From a virus: a DNA stretch of 63,206 nt. The stretch spans positions 1-63,206 of IMG/VR virus record IMGVR_UViG_3300025910_000001. One strand, 5' to 3'. Both the position numbers and the translations under genes were made by a program. Positions 1 to 8,770 of this stretch are shown in pieces. Within the stretch, counting starts at the first letter, position 1; every line of letters starts with the position of its first letter. A model generated the notes under the pieces. The model was not told the DNA's origin, did not search any database, and was given only the letters and a program-made list of their open reading frames with translations.

Positions 1-90
1 GCGCATCACGATGTCGAGGTGCCCCGGGCGAACATCGCGCACATCACGCGGACGGCACCGATACCTAAGCAGGAAGGGAAGAAGCAATGA
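1..90 (+). CDS. 3' end of the junction-spanning small gene
   Basis: This is the second copy of the last codons of the gene at 62900-63169, ending in TGA at 88-90. It is only a fragment because the contig is cut here. The stop overlaps the ATG of the next gene by the ATGA arrangement seen throughout this genome. Confidence 0.85.
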   Translation, partial: AHHDVEVPRANIAHITRTAPIPKQEGKKQ

Positions 91-127
91 CCGACGATCC
101 CATCAACCGCAAGGTCGCAAAGCGCAA
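1..127. repeat. Terminal direct repeat, left copy
   Basis: Bases 1-127 are identical to 63080-63206, read by direct comparison. A perfect 127-base overlap at contig ends is what a de Bruijn assembler with k=127 leaves on a circular or circularly permuted molecule. I therefore read it as an assembly overlap and not as a physical terminal repeat. Joining the ends restores an uninterrupted gene chain across the junction. Confidence 0.95.
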
Positions 128-302
128 CGAAGTCAACCAGGCCATGATCGATGCCGCACACGTCATGCCCGGCAACGCTGACAAGGAGCAGTCGAGCGAT
201 CCGGTCGAGACGCCCGAGGCTGCAGCGGCCAACGTGCCTGCGGCCGGACGCAGTGGAGCACCCGGAAAGCTGCCCGGGACCACGTTCGGGAAGGGCCGAT
301 GA
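87..302 (+). CDS. Small hypothetical protein (71 aa)
   Basis: Unrecognised 71-residue protein with a charged N-terminus and a Pro/Ala/Gly-rich tail. It probably lacks a large folded domain. The ATG overlaps the upstream stop (ATGA), with a purine-rich AAGGGAAG ribosome site a few bases before it, and the stop is overlapped by the next gene. It belongs to the leader end of the virion operon before the terminase. No function can be assigned. Confidence 0.7.
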   Translation: MTDDPINRKVAKRNEVNQAMIDAAHVMPGNADKEQSSDPVETPEAAAANVPAAGRSGAPGKLPGTTFGKGR

Positions 303-838
303 CGGTCGTGACTGGCAGGCCCGGACTACTCGGATCCGATCCAATGGCCGCATCGCAGCCCGAGACTACGTTAGTAGGTCAGCTGCATCGCGCGCGGTTG
401 GAGCGCCGCACGGAGCTGGCCCAGCAGCAGATCCGTGACGCTCGAGTGGAGTCGACGGTCGCGGAGCTGGAAGCGCAGGCGGGGGATGCGCAGTTGCCCA
501 ATGGTTGCACCTGCACGTCTCAATGGAAGAGTCTCACCTGGACGCAGAACGGACCGACGCCGCACGCTCATGGCTGTCCGGATGCTCAGGGAGGCGGTTA
601 CTGGACGGCTGATGCCGCCAACGCGGCGACGCTGGCATTCGTTGATGGTCACTCCGGCATCGATCCGACCCCACCCGACACGCTCACCCTGTCCGGGGCC
701 AAGCTCGCCGCGTACCGCCAGCTCGAGGTTGCTGCTGCCGCCGCGCACGAGGCGCAGCAACAGGCGACGACTGCCGGTGTCGCGCTCCGCGAGGCGATTC
801 AGGCGATGTGCGCGGCACTCGCGCCGGGGGCGAAGTGA
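299..838 (+). CDS. Hypothetical protein upstream of terminase (179 aa)
   Basis: Unrecognised. The first half is helical and charged (residues 25-60), followed by a Cys-containing stretch (GCTCTSQW) and a later Ala-rich helical segment of coiled-coil character near residues 130-175. The position just before terL would suit a small terminase subunit, but I see no helix-turn-helix that would support that. The start ATG overlaps the previous stop (ATGA). Confidence 0.65.
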   Translation: MTVVTGRPGLLGSDPMAASQPETTLVGQLHRARLERRTELAQQQIRDARVESTVAELEAQAGDAQLPNGCTCTSQWKSLTWTQNGPTPHAHGCPDAQGGGYWTADAANAATLAFVDGHSGIDPTPPDTLTLSGAKLAAYRQLEVAAAAAHEAQQQATTAGVALREAIQAMCAALAPGAK

Positions 839-1107
839 AGGTCGACCGCGAGATACTTAATCGCGAGCCGTTCCGCTCGATTGTGGAGCACGCGATCGGG
901 ATGACGAATGCTGTCGCCGAGTACTCCGGCAAGCGAGGCATCACCCGGATCTGCCTGACGCCGGACTTCGGTTTGATGCTCGGCCTGCTGCCACGACAGT
1001 CGATCGACGTCAGCACACCGTCGGGACTCGTCGAGCTGTACGTGGAGGCAACAGCACGACTGTCTGGTCGGTTAACGATGGAGCCTTACGTCAGCGAGGA
1101 TCCGTGA
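835..1107 (+). CDS. Hypothetical protein (90 aa)
   Basis: I chose the GTG at 835 because it forms a GTGA overlap with the upstream stop. An ATG further upstream at 808 would overlap the previous gene more deeply. The protein is a small alpha/beta-looking polypeptide without recognised motifs. It sits in the pre-terminase cluster. Confidence 0.6.
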   Translation: MKVDREILNREPFRSIVEHAIGMTNAVAEYSGKRGITRICLTPDFGLMLGLLPRQSIDVSTPSGLVELYVEATARLSGRLTMEPYVSEDP

Positions 1108-1352
1108 CCGTCCACGCCGAGATGGGCCCGCGGATCACGTTCTGCGGCAAGTTCCCCTCGCAGGTCGCTGATGAGGACCAGACTGTCCAGTGCAATGACT
1201 GGTATCAGGCGCCCGAAGTCATCCAGCACGTGACCTGCGAGCAGTGCCTGATGCGGATCTTTATGCTGGGCGACTCGGCGAGCATCGCGCTGGCAAGGAT
1301 GGGGCGCAAGGTTGAGGTGCGGGACGATCCGGGTGATACCGCGGTCTCGTAG
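1104..1352 (+). CDS. Small Cys-containing protein (82 aa)
   Basis: Starts with a GTG in a GTGA overlap and ends with TAG. The cysteines in TFCGK, QCND and CEQC could bind a zinc ion, so this may be a small zinc-ribbon-like protein. Only the cysteine spacing supports that. The stop overlaps the terminase start by one base, so the two are probably translated together. Confidence 0.6.
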   Translation: MTVHAEMGPRITFCGKFPSQVADEDQTVQCNDWYQAPEVIQHVTCEQCLMRIFMLGDSASIALARMGRKVEVRDDPGDTAVS

Positions 1353-3052
1353 TGGGCCCTGCTCAAGCACAGCGACTGCTTGAGGCGCGCAAGGCGCGAC
1401 AGGCGCAAGTCGACGGAGCAGCTCTCATCGCGGCGCTCTGCGCGAAGCTGAGGACGTTCTACTACCCGAAGCAGTCGCTGTTCTTCCGATCGAAGCACAA
1501 GCGGCGCGCGACGAACAAGACGCGTCGGTCTGGCGCCACCGCGGGAGGCTGCCGCGAGCTGGTAGCGCGGGCGCTCGAGACGCCACGCTTCCGCGCCGTC
1601 TATGTCACGACCACGCGCATCGAAGCGAAGGCCCGCGCTTGGATCAACGACACCGAGAGTGGATTCGTCGACATCGTCCGCAAGTACGGCACGCAGCTCG
1701 AGCAGTCGGGCGTCGAGAAGTATGACATGGCCGGAGTCACCGTCAGCGTGCGTGACGGCGATCTGGCCCTGGTGTTCAGCAACGGGTCCCTGATCGAGCT
1801 GTTCGGTGCCGACGACGAGGGAGCCATTAACAAGCTGCGCGGTCGCACCAAGCACGTGTGGTGGATCGACGAGGCGCAGGACTTCACGTGGCTCGAGCGG
1901 CTCTACAAGGCGGTCATCAGCGCCGGATCGACGGACTTCGCCGGCGAGGTTTGGCTCACCGGGACACCGAGCAAAGACTGTGTCGGGATGTTCTACGAGA
2001 TCACGCGTGACGATAAAGAGGCCAGATTGCCCGGCTGGGAGGTCCATCGGATCGCAGTCGTCGACAACCCGTTCTTTGGTTGTGTCGTGTGGAAGGACGG
2101 CCAGTGGTTCGTCGTCGACAACCTGGCGAACGAGACCGGGCCGTATCCCGACGAAGCGGCAGCGGAGGCAGCTGCTGTTGAGATTCGATGGGAGCGCACA
2201 GCCGGTGCGGCCATCGAAGAGAACAAGTGGGATGAGAACGACCCGGACCTGCTCCGCGAGTGGTACGCGCGGTGGGTCAAGGAGGACGCGCGCTACGTCT
2301 ACGCGCTGCACGCGGTCAAGGAGCACGACATCGTCTACGCGCCCCAGCGGTTCGCTGACGATGGATTCCCTGATATGCGCGCCGCACTGGCGGACCTCCC
2401 CGGCGCTGCGGAGCTGCGCCAGTACTTCACGGCGCTCGGGGCCGACCTCGGGACGCGGGATGACTTCGCGTTCGTCGTGTGGGCGTGGAGCCTGAAGGAT
2501 CCCATCCTGTACGAGCTCGCCAGCTGGAAGCGCAAGGGGCTCGACTACGACGAGATGGCCCAGTACCTCCACGCGGTCAGGGCACAGCTCAATCTGAGCC
2601 TGATCGTCGCGGACGCAGGCGGTGGCGGCAAGCCCGCGGTCATGGGCTGGAGCAAGCGATGGGTCGACCGCTACCAGATCCCGATCACCGAGGCGAAGAA
2701 GTCTCCGGGCTACAAGCCGATAGCTATCAAGCAGATGAACAACGACATCCGCCGCGGTCTCATCCGGCTACGCCGCGACTCGCCGCTGATGTGCGAGTGG
2801 CGCGTGCACCGGTGGGCGCCGCTGCGGACGGCAGAGGGCAAGGAGGTCGAGGACCCGAAGACCCCGAACCATTGCGCCGACGGTGCTCTGTACTCGCACA
2901 TGGACAGCTACCACCACCGCTACCGCCCGGAACCGGCGAAAATCATACCAGGTACCCCCGAATGGGTTATAAGAGAGGAGCGCGAGCTTGAAGAGTCCAA
3001 CTGTGAGCAAGGCGACCCATACGACGGCTATGCCAGCAGCTCCTACCGGTGA
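1352..3052 (+). CDS. terL: Terminase large subunit
   Basis: ATP-driven DNA packaging motor with a headful or end-forming nuclease, acting at the portal of the procapsid. The 566 residues fit the family. An atypical Walker A region lies near residues 58-66 (RRSGATAGG). Walker B is WIDEAQ at 171-176 and the coupling motif is LTGTPS at 202-207. The RNase H-like nuclease has the expected acids: D365 in GADLGTRDD, D421 in VADAGGGG and D510 in NHCADGALYS. The start is GTG, overlapping the previous stop by one base. The weak Walker A is common in phage terminases. The next gene begins inside its 3' end. Confidence 0.95.
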   Translation: MGPAQAQRLLEARKARQAQVDGAALIAALCAKLRTFYYPKQSLFFRSKHKRRATNKTRRSGATAGGCRELVARALETPRFRAVYVTTTRIEAKARAWINDTESGFVDIVRKYGTQLEQSGVEKYDMAGVTVSVRDGDLALVFSNGSLIELFGADDEGAINKLRGRTKHVWWIDEAQDFTWLERLYKAVISAGSTDFAGEVWLTGTPSKDCVGMFYEITRDDKEARLPGWEVHRIAVVDNPFFGCVVWKDGQWFVVDNLANETGPYPDEAAAEAAAVEIRWERTAGAAIEENKWDENDPDLLREWYARWVKEDARYVYALHAVKEHDIVYAPQRFADDGFPDMRAALADLPGAAELRQYFTALGADLGTRDDFAFVVWAWSLKDPILYELASWKRKGLDYDEMAQYLHAVRAQLNLSLIVADAGGGGKPAVMGWSKRWVDRYQIPITEAKKSPGYKPIAIKQMNNDIRRGLIRLRRDSPLMCEWRVHRWAPLRTAEGKEVEDPKTPNHCADGALYSHMDSYHHRYRPEPAKIIPGTPEWVIREERELEESNCEQGDPYDGYASSSYR

Positions 3053-3299
3053 TGCCGAGCAGGTCATCGGGATCCTCGCCTGGGCGCAGTCGGTCGGGCT
3101 TGCCGTCGCGAACGTGACCGTCGGCTCGTGTCACGTCGAGCTGCACCGCGTGGCTGTGGCCGCGGAGCCCGAGGAGCGCAGCGACGCTGCGCACCGCGAG
3201 GCGATCTACGGTCAGTTCGGTGGGCCGGCTCTGAAGTACGCACTCGAGAGCGAGATCCCGGCGGGCGAGCTGCAGCCGGTGGTGGGGAGGCAGAGGTGA
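2988..3299 (+). CDS. Small hypothetical protein (103 aa)
   Basis: Unrecognised. I chose the TTG at 2988 because AGAGGAG lies 8 bases upstream; a GTG at 3003 is the alternative. The gene overlaps the end of terL by 65 bases in another frame. The middle of the protein (from about residue 25) has a regular alpha/beta look. Its stop is overlapped by the next gene (GTGA). Confidence 0.55.
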   Translation: MKSPTVSKATHTTAMPAAPTGDAEQVIGILAWAQSVGLAVANVTVGSCHVELHRVAVAAEPEERSDAAHREAIYGQFGGPALKYALESEIPAGELQPVVGRQR

Positions 3300-3793
3300 G
3301 TCGCATCTGCATCACCGGTGGGCCGAAGACTGGGAAGACGACGCTGACGGGGCGGCTGTTTGAGAGCCACGAGACATGCCGTGGCCTCCATTGTCCACGT
3401 ATCGACGGCTCTCTACGAGACGGCCACCGCTGCGGCGAGCCGTGCCACACCGACGATCTCATCGGCTCACACGATTGGTCCGAGGCATCGCAGGCTGTCA
3501 GCGAGTGGTTCGATGCGCCCGGGCCGTGGATCATCGAAGGCGTCGTCGTATCCCGTGCGCTGCGGAAATGGCGCGACCAGCATCCCGGTCAAGCACCGCC
3601 GGTGGATCGCGTGATCTTCCTGTACATGCCATACGAGCCGCTGTCCAAGGGGCAGAATGCGATGGCCAAGGGTGTCGCGACTGTTCATGAGGAGATCGAG
3701 TCGTGGCTCAGGCAACACGGAATTCGAACCGAATACGGTGACGGCAACATGACAGCGCCCCAGGATCAGCGCTCGTCCATGTCTGAGACGTAA
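3296..3793 (+). CDS. P-loop NTPase / nucleotide kinase-like protein
   Basis: A 165-residue protein opening with a classical Walker A motif, GGPKTGKTT, at about residues 8-16. A WIIEG segment and a VDRVIFLYMP strand follow, an arrangement typical of small nucleoside or nucleotide kinases and AAA-type P-loop proteins. The start is GTG in a GTGA overlap. It lies between terminase and portal, where such a gene is not needed for packaging, so it may be an accessory gene. The substrate cannot be read from sequence. Confidence 0.75.
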   Translation: MSRICITGGPKTGKTTLTGRLFESHETCRGLHCPRIDGSLRDGHRCGEPCHTDDLIGSHDWSEASQAVSEWFDAPGPWIIEGVVVSRALRKWRDQHPGQAPPVDRVIFLYMPYEPLSKGQNAMAKGVATVHEEIESWLRQHGIRTEYGDGNMTAPQDQRSSMSET

Positions 3794-3893
3794 GCCCAAA
3801 GACGTCGCGGACCAGCGCGTTGGTCGCGAGCCGCCAGAGGCTCCGTCGGACTACACGCGCGAGCGATGGTGGCGGCAGACCGGCGAGGATGCC

Positions 3894-5783
3894 GTGTCCT
3901 GCCTCTGGCAGTGGAGCGACGTCCGCCGTCAGTATCTGCGTGGCTACCACGCGATGGACCTCATCCACGAGGCGATCTACGAGGGTCGCCCCGTCGGACG
4001 TCGGCTCGGCAACGCGGCGATGGACTTCCTGCGCGCGCAGTCGAAGGCCTCGAGCTACCTGAACATCCTGCAGTCAATGATCGATACCGTCGTGTCGCGC
4101 GTCGGCAAGCGCCGGCCGATGCCGATCATCGGATGCGACGACGCCGAGTACTCGGAGAAGCTCTACGCGCGCCGCGCGTCCCGTGTGCTCCGCCGCAAGA
4201 TGGGTCAACCGTCGATCGAGCGCACGATGCCGATGGTGATGCGCGACGCGGTGGTCCGCGGCGACGGCTTCACCGAGCAGATCCGTGTCGGCAGCGACGT
4301 GCAGATCGAGCAGTTCCCGCGCTGCGAGCTCGTGTTCGATGACGGCGAACCGCGGATGAACGGCTGGCCGCGGACGCTCGCGCGCGTCCAGCTCGTGGAC
4401 CGCGATCAGCTGTGCTGCATGTACCCCGAGGCTGCCGAGCGCATCCGCGCCGTGGCACCTGCGAGCCGCGACGTGTGGTCGCCGTACGACTACGATGCGC
4501 CGATCGATCCCGACCAGGTTGAGGTCATCAAGGGTTGGCGGCTGCCGTCGTATCCGGGCGAGGAGGATGGCAGGCTCCTCATCGCGATCCGTGACGATGG
4601 TCCGCCGCTCAAGGAGCGCCCGTGGACGCGCCCGCGGTTCCCGCTCGCGCGCATCCAGTGGACACCGTCGTTGCGCGGCTTCCTCGGCATCGGTCTCGTG
4701 CAGCAGCTCGCCGGGTCACAGAACAAGGTCAACGAGCTCTGGGCCGATCACCAGGAGGCGCTGTACTGGGGCTCTGGCCTCAAGGTGTTCTCGCCGCGCG
4801 GCGCGAACGTCAACAAGTACCACCTGCGCGTCAGGCATCCGATCGTCGTCGAGCATGATGGCGCGGTCCCGCAGTACGTCGCGCCCAATCCTGCCTCAAC
4901 GCAGGCGATGGATTCGATCCGGTGGCTGATCCAGGAGATGTACGAGATCGGTGGCATCTCGCAGGCCAGCGCCGCGAGCAAGTCCACGCTGGGTCCCAAC
5001 GCTTCGGGCAAGGCGCTCGACACGATGGAGGACATCCAGAGCGACCGATTCAGCCAGTTCGAGACGCAATGTGCGATGGGCCGCGTCGACGTTGGCAAAA
5101 CCGTACTCGACGAGGCCAAAGACATGGTCACGGACTCCGAGGCGACGAACAAGAAGGATGAGCCGCTCTACCCCGACCTCGAGCTCGCGCCGTGGATCGA
5201 GGAGATCGACTGGCGAAAGTTCGATTTCGATGGTGGCAACTACCACCTGAACATCGAGCCGATCAACTTCCTCCCCGACTCGAGGGCCGGCAAGCTCGAC
5301 GCACTCGGCGACATGGCGAAGATCCCGGGGTTGCTCAACAACCCGCTGATCACGGCGTCGCTGTTCGAGGAGCCGGACATCGCGCGAGCCAACCGTCACC
5401 TGCTCGGCCCGCAACGGATGCTCGAGCGTGTGATGGAGATGCTCGGCGACGAGGACGTGTCGCTCATGGACTGCGTGCCGACGCCGCAGATGGACCCGGT
5501 GCTCGCGAAGACGATGGCGCTCGGCGAGTACGGCAACGCGTACTCCGAGGGCGCGAGCGACAGCCTGCTCGGACGCTACCGGTGGTTCTTGCGGTTGCTG
5601 GATGGTGAGCAACAGATGGCGGCGCCTGCCCCGGCGCCCGGGCCGATGCCTGATCCCAACGCCATGCCGCCGCCCGGTATGCCCGGCCCAATGGGGCCGC
5701 CCGGACCGCCTGGTTTCCCTGACCCGCTTGGTGGTGCGAGCGCTGCGCTGGCCGCCGGGATGTTGCCCCCTGGAGTGTCTTGA
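3894..5783 (+). CDS. Portal protein
   Basis: Dodecameric head-vertex channel for DNA packaging and exit. The 629-residue length, the position between terminase and scaffold/capsid genes, and the helical composition fit a podovirus-type portal. The C-terminus (about residues 580-629) is Pro/Gly-rich and collagen-like. The GTG at 3894 is preceded by GCGAGGA. However, the frame stays open upstream to a TGA at 3750-3752 and encodes plausible sequence (for example EPPEAPSDYTRERWWRQ). A CTG start at 3783 is therefore possible, and the true N-terminus is uncertain. Confidence 0.88.
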   Translation: MSCLWQWSDVRRQYLRGYHAMDLIHEAIYEGRPVGRRLGNAAMDFLRAQSKASSYLNILQSMIDTVVSRVGKRRPMPIIGCDDAEYSEKLYARRASRVLRRKMGQPSIERTMPMVMRDAVVRGDGFTEQIRVGSDVQIEQFPRCELVFDDGEPRMNGWPRTLARVQLVDRDQLCCMYPEAAERIRAVAPASRDVWSPYDYDAPIDPDQVEVIKGWRLPSYPGEEDGRLLIAIRDDGPPLKERPWTRPRFPLARIQWTPSLRGFLGIGLVQQLAGSQNKVNELWADHQEALYWGSGLKVFSPRGANVNKYHLRVRHPIVVEHDGAVPQYVAPNPASTQAMDSIRWLIQEMYEIGGISQASAASKSTLGPNASGKALDTMEDIQSDRFSQFETQCAMGRVDVGKTVLDEAKDMVTDSEATNKKDEPLYPDLELAPWIEEIDWRKFDFDGGNYHLNIEPINFLPDSRAGKLDALGDMAKIPGLLNNPLITASLFEEPDIARANRHLLGPQRMLERVMEMLGDEDVSLMDCVPTPQMDPVLAKTMALGEYGNAYSEGASDSLLGRYRWFLRLLDGEQQMAAPAPAPGPMPDPNAMPPPGMPGPMGPPGPPGFPDPLGGASAALAAGMLPPGVS

Positions 5784-7027
5784 TGCCTGCTGACGACGAC
5801 AACGGATACGAGCCAGCCCTCGACTCGACGACCACCGAAGAGGCCAGCGTCGAAGCTGAGCCTGTGGTGAAGCGCGAGGCGCAGGCTGCGGCCAAGATCG
5901 GCACGCCTCCGGGCGATGACGACGTCACCGGCCCCGAGGTCGGTCCGCGCGCTCCGCGTGTCTGGAACGCCAAGTCCAGGGCGATGTTCCGCGACGTCGT
6001 CAAGCAGGTCCAGGCCGGCGAGGTCTCCACCGAGGGCGATCTCGAGCCGATGGTTCACACTCCTCCGCCTGCTACTCCCCCGCCTGCTGCAGCTGCCGCG
6101 GCCCCCGCCGAGCCCGTCACTCCGCCACCGGGACTGCCGCCCTTGCCGGATCTACCCCTGCCGGCGTTGCCGCAGGCTCCAGCCCAGCCTGACCCGAAGC
6201 ACGACGAGCGCGAAGCAGCTATCGCAGCCCGCGAGGCGGCGGTGGCAGAGCGCGAGAAGATCTGGCCGGATCGGACGGCAGTCGCCGAGCGGCCAGGCGC
6301 CACGTTCGTGAACTGGCTCAAGGAAGCGCATGGCATCACCGACGATGCCGAGATGAAGACGGTGCTCGCCGACTTCGTGACCGAGCTGTCGGAGATCGGT
6401 CTGGGCGTCAAGCTCCCCGATGAGGTCAAGGCTGCGATGGAGGGGCGCAAGGCGCTCCGCACCGTCAAGGTCTACACGGCGAACCTCACCCGCGAGCAGC
6501 AGAAGCTTGCCGCGGATCGTGCAGCTGCAGAGAAGCAGGCCGCCGAGGCGCGTGCGGCCGAAGAAGCCAAGCAGCGTGACGCCGCGTACGTCAACCGTAT
6601 CGCCGAGCTGATCGCTCCGGCTGCGGCGCAGCACAAGTTCCTGCACGACCCCGAGGTCACCGGCGGACTCGCTCCGCAGGTCATCGTGTACGAGGTCCTG
6701 AAGGAGCAGCGGCGGCTCGGCCAGAAGCCCGATCTCGCGACGGCAACGGAGTACGCCAACAACTACTACAAAGCTCAAGCGGAAGCCGCGGCGAAGAAGG
6801 CCGCGCACTTCCAATCCCTGCTCGCACCGGCGGCGCCAGCACCCGCGGCAGCACCGGCGAAAGCAGCAACGTCACCAGGTGGGGCACCAGGTCCAGCCCC
6901 GACGACGCCAGCAGCGCCCGCTCCAGTGGAATGGGATCCAGCGGATCTACCGATGGATCGTCAACAGCGCCGAGCTCACAGCCTCGCTTTACTTCGAGCG
7001 CGGCAGAAGGCAGCCAACGGCGCATAG
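5783..7027 (+). CDS. Scaffolding-like protein
   Basis: A 414-residue protein between portal and capsid genes, the normal place for a scaffold. The N-terminal third is acidic and Pro/Ala-rich (a run of prolines and alanines near residues 93-130). Two coiled-coil stretches follow (about 140-160 and 235-275), then a Pro/Ala linker and a basic C-terminus (DRQQRRAHSLALLRARQK) of the kind that touches coat protein. I use the ATG at 5783, six bases after GGAG; a TTG lies one codon earlier. Assignment rests on position and composition. Confidence 0.75.
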   Translation: MPADDDNGYEPALDSTTTEEASVEAEPVVKREAQAAAKIGTPPGDDDVTGPEVGPRAPRVWNAKSRAMFRDVVKQVQAGEVSTEGDLEPMVHTPPPATPPPAAAAAAPAEPVTPPPGLPPLPDLPLPALPQAPAQPDPKHDEREAAIAAREAAVAEREKIWPDRTAVAERPGATFVNWLKEAHGITDDAEMKTVLADFVTELSEIGLGVKLPDEVKAAMEGRKALRTVKVYTANLTREQQKLAADRAAAEKQAAEARAAEEAKQRDAAYVNRIAELIAPAAAQHKFLHDPEVTGGLAPQVIVYEVLKEQRRLGQKPDLATATEYANNYYKAQAEAAAKKAAHFQSLLAPAAPAPAAAPAKAATSPGGAPGPAPTTPAAPAPVEWDPADLPMDRQQRRAHSLALLRARQKAANGA

Positions 7028-7047
7028 CGCAGTGGCTTCGATGCAAG

Positions 7048-7074
7048 CAGGTCCACCCACACCAACAGGACCTG
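7048..7074 (+). promoter_or_regulatory. Hairpin overlapping the capsid gene ribosome site
   Basis: CAGGTCC at 7048-7054 pairs perfectly with GGACCTG at 7068-7074, leaving a 13-base loop. The right arm covers the AGGA that would be the ribosome site for the capsid ATG at 7079. It could moderate capsid translation or protect an mRNA end. Confidence 0.45.
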
Positions 7075-7078
7075 TGTC

Positions 7079-8344
7079 ATGGCAGTTACGGACCTCTCAG
7101 TACTCGACCCGGTAGTCAAAGAACACTACAGCCCATTCGAGCTCGCTCGGATGGCGATGCAGAAGAACAAGGCGACTGGCATGCTCGCCAAGTCGCAGAA
7201 GAAGACCAACGCGGGTGGTCGTGAATGGGTGCAGCCCATCATGACCGCGCTGCCCGGTGGTGGCTCGTCGACGTTCTCGGTCGCGATCACCAACGCGCAG
7301 AACAACACGTCCAGCTACAAGAACTTCAACGTCACGCGCAAGTCGCACTACCGGATCGCCAAGGTCGACAACCAGGCGATCGAGGCGACCGCGACCGGCG
7401 ATGACGACGCGTTCGAGTCGGCATTCGACGAGTTCGACAACGCGATCGAGGCCGAGGGCAACTACATCAACTTCCGATTCTTCCGCACGGCCGCGGGCGA
7501 GGTCGGGCAGCTCGACGGCGTCGTCAACGTCGCGACTGTTAACCTCGCGTTTGCGGATCCGTCCTCGATGTGGGGCGTCCGCCAGGGCGAGCAGATCGTC
7601 GCTTCGGCAACGCTCGGCGGTGCGCTTCGAAACGCTGGCGCGCTGCTCACGATCGCGACCGTCACTCGCGTGACCGGTGCCTTCACCACAACCGTGGCCG
7701 GCACGACCGGCATCGCGGCGCTGGTCAACACGGACTTCATCTACCTCAACGGCGACATCCCGGCCGCGGGCGGATTCCTCGCAGCGTCCGGGCTCGCCGA
7801 CTGGGTGCCCGACGCCGCGCCGTCCGCGACGCTATTCTACGGCGTCGATCGCACGACGGAGATCGACTACCTCGGCGGCATCCGCATCAGCGGCACCGGC
7901 GGCGCGTCGGTGGCGAACCTGCTCGTCGACGCGGTCGCCGCGGCCGACAACATCGGTGGAGACCCCGACGTGGTCTGGATGAATCCGATCACGTTCGGGA
8001 CGCTGACCAAGCAGATGGAAGGCAAGTGGATCGTGACCTCGGCTGTTGGCTACGACGGCAAGAAGATGGCCACGATCGGCTTCAAGGGGTTCAGCGTGAA
8101 CCTCAACGGGAAGGATCTGACGATCTACACGGATCGCTGCTGCCCGGTGAAGCGGATCTACTGCCTCACGTGGAGCACGTGGTGCATGTTCAGCGCGGGC
8201 CCCGCGCCGAACTTTTTGCAGAAGCGCGCCGGATCGATCATCAAGGTCTCCGAGGGCAACGACGGCTACGAGGCGCGCATCGGCGAGTACTTCAACTTCA
8301 GCTGCAAGGCACCAGGCTTCAACTGCGTGATCGTGCTGCCGTGA
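7079..8344 (+). CDS. Major capsid protein
   Basis: Shell protein of the head. The 421 residues, the position directly after portal and scaffold, and the mixed alpha/beta composition fit an HK97-fold coat of the P22-like or podoviral kind. There is an N-terminal helical arm, then a long segment rich in small residues and beta strands (about residues 165-265) that could be an inserted domain. Several cysteines lie near the C-terminus (DRCCPVKRIYC, WCMF). The next gene is coupled by GTGA. Confidence 0.85.
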   Translation: MAVTDLSVLDPVVKEHYSPFELARMAMQKNKATGMLAKSQKKTNAGGREWVQPIMTALPGGGSSTFSVAITNAQNNTSSYKNFNVTRKSHYRIAKVDNQAIEATATGDDDAFESAFDEFDNAIEAEGNYINFRFFRTAAGEVGQLDGVVNVATVNLAFADPSSMWGVRQGEQIVASATLGGALRNAGALLTIATVTRVTGAFTTTVAGTTGIAALVNTDFIYLNGDIPAAGGFLAASGLADWVPDAAPSATLFYGVDRTTEIDYLGGIRISGTGGASVANLLVDAVAAADNIGGDPDVVWMNPITFGTLTKQMEGKWIVTSAVGYDGKKMATIGFKGFSVNLNGKDLTIYTDRCCPVKRIYCLTWSTWCMFSAGPAPNFLQKRAGSIIKVSEGNDGYEARIGEYFNFSCKAPGFNCVIVLP

Positions 8345-8769
8345 ATCGATCCGAGAACATGTCGTTCGCGATGGCGCTGGAGCAGATCACGCACTTCGCG
8401 AAGATCCAGGGCGCTGGCGCAGCTGCCGCTGTCCGGGCTCCGACGACGTACTCCGCGACGTCGAGCATCGGGTTCATGCACGCGTCGAACAACTTTGCGC
8501 CGATCGTGGCGACGGACATCGTGCGCACTGGCGCAGGCGCGTACACGATGAAGCTGCTCGACGGGCTCCCCGTGATCTTGAAGATCTTCGGAGAGTGCTG
8601 GGGGCCAGCGGCGACCGCAAAGAAGATCGTCGTGCAGGACTACAATCCGACGACCAGAGTGCTCTCGTTCACGAGCCTTCTGGAGACGACCGGCGCAGCT
8701 ACCGATCTTGCGGCGGCGGACTTCGTGACGTTTACGATAATCGGAACCAAGTCAATCCCGACGTACTAA
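8341..8769 (+). CDS. Putative capsid decoration protein
   Basis: A 142-residue, beta-rich protein directly after the coat gene, a usual slot for a head decoration or stabilising protein. I use the GTG at 8341 that overlaps the capsid stop (GTGA); the ATG at 8359 is the alternative. The sequence is Ala/Thr-rich with short strands (PVILKIFG, KKIVVQDYN). Function is inferred from position and size only. Confidence 0.6.
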   Translation: MNRSENMSFAMALEQITHFAKIQGAGAAAAVRAPTTYSATSSIGFMHASNNFAPIVATDIVRTGAGAYTMKLLDGLPVILKIFGECWGPAATAKKIVVQDYNPTTRVLSFTSLLETTGAATDLAAADFVTFTIIGTKSIPTY

Positions 8770-8770
8770 C

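Noticed and set aside
1205-2572. Long open frame on the - strand opposite terL
   Set aside because: Arg/Leu/Val-rich sequence lacking motifs, lying entirely opposite a well-supported terminase. It is a shadow produced by GC-rich codon use, as are similar frames opposite the portal, capsid and lyase genes.
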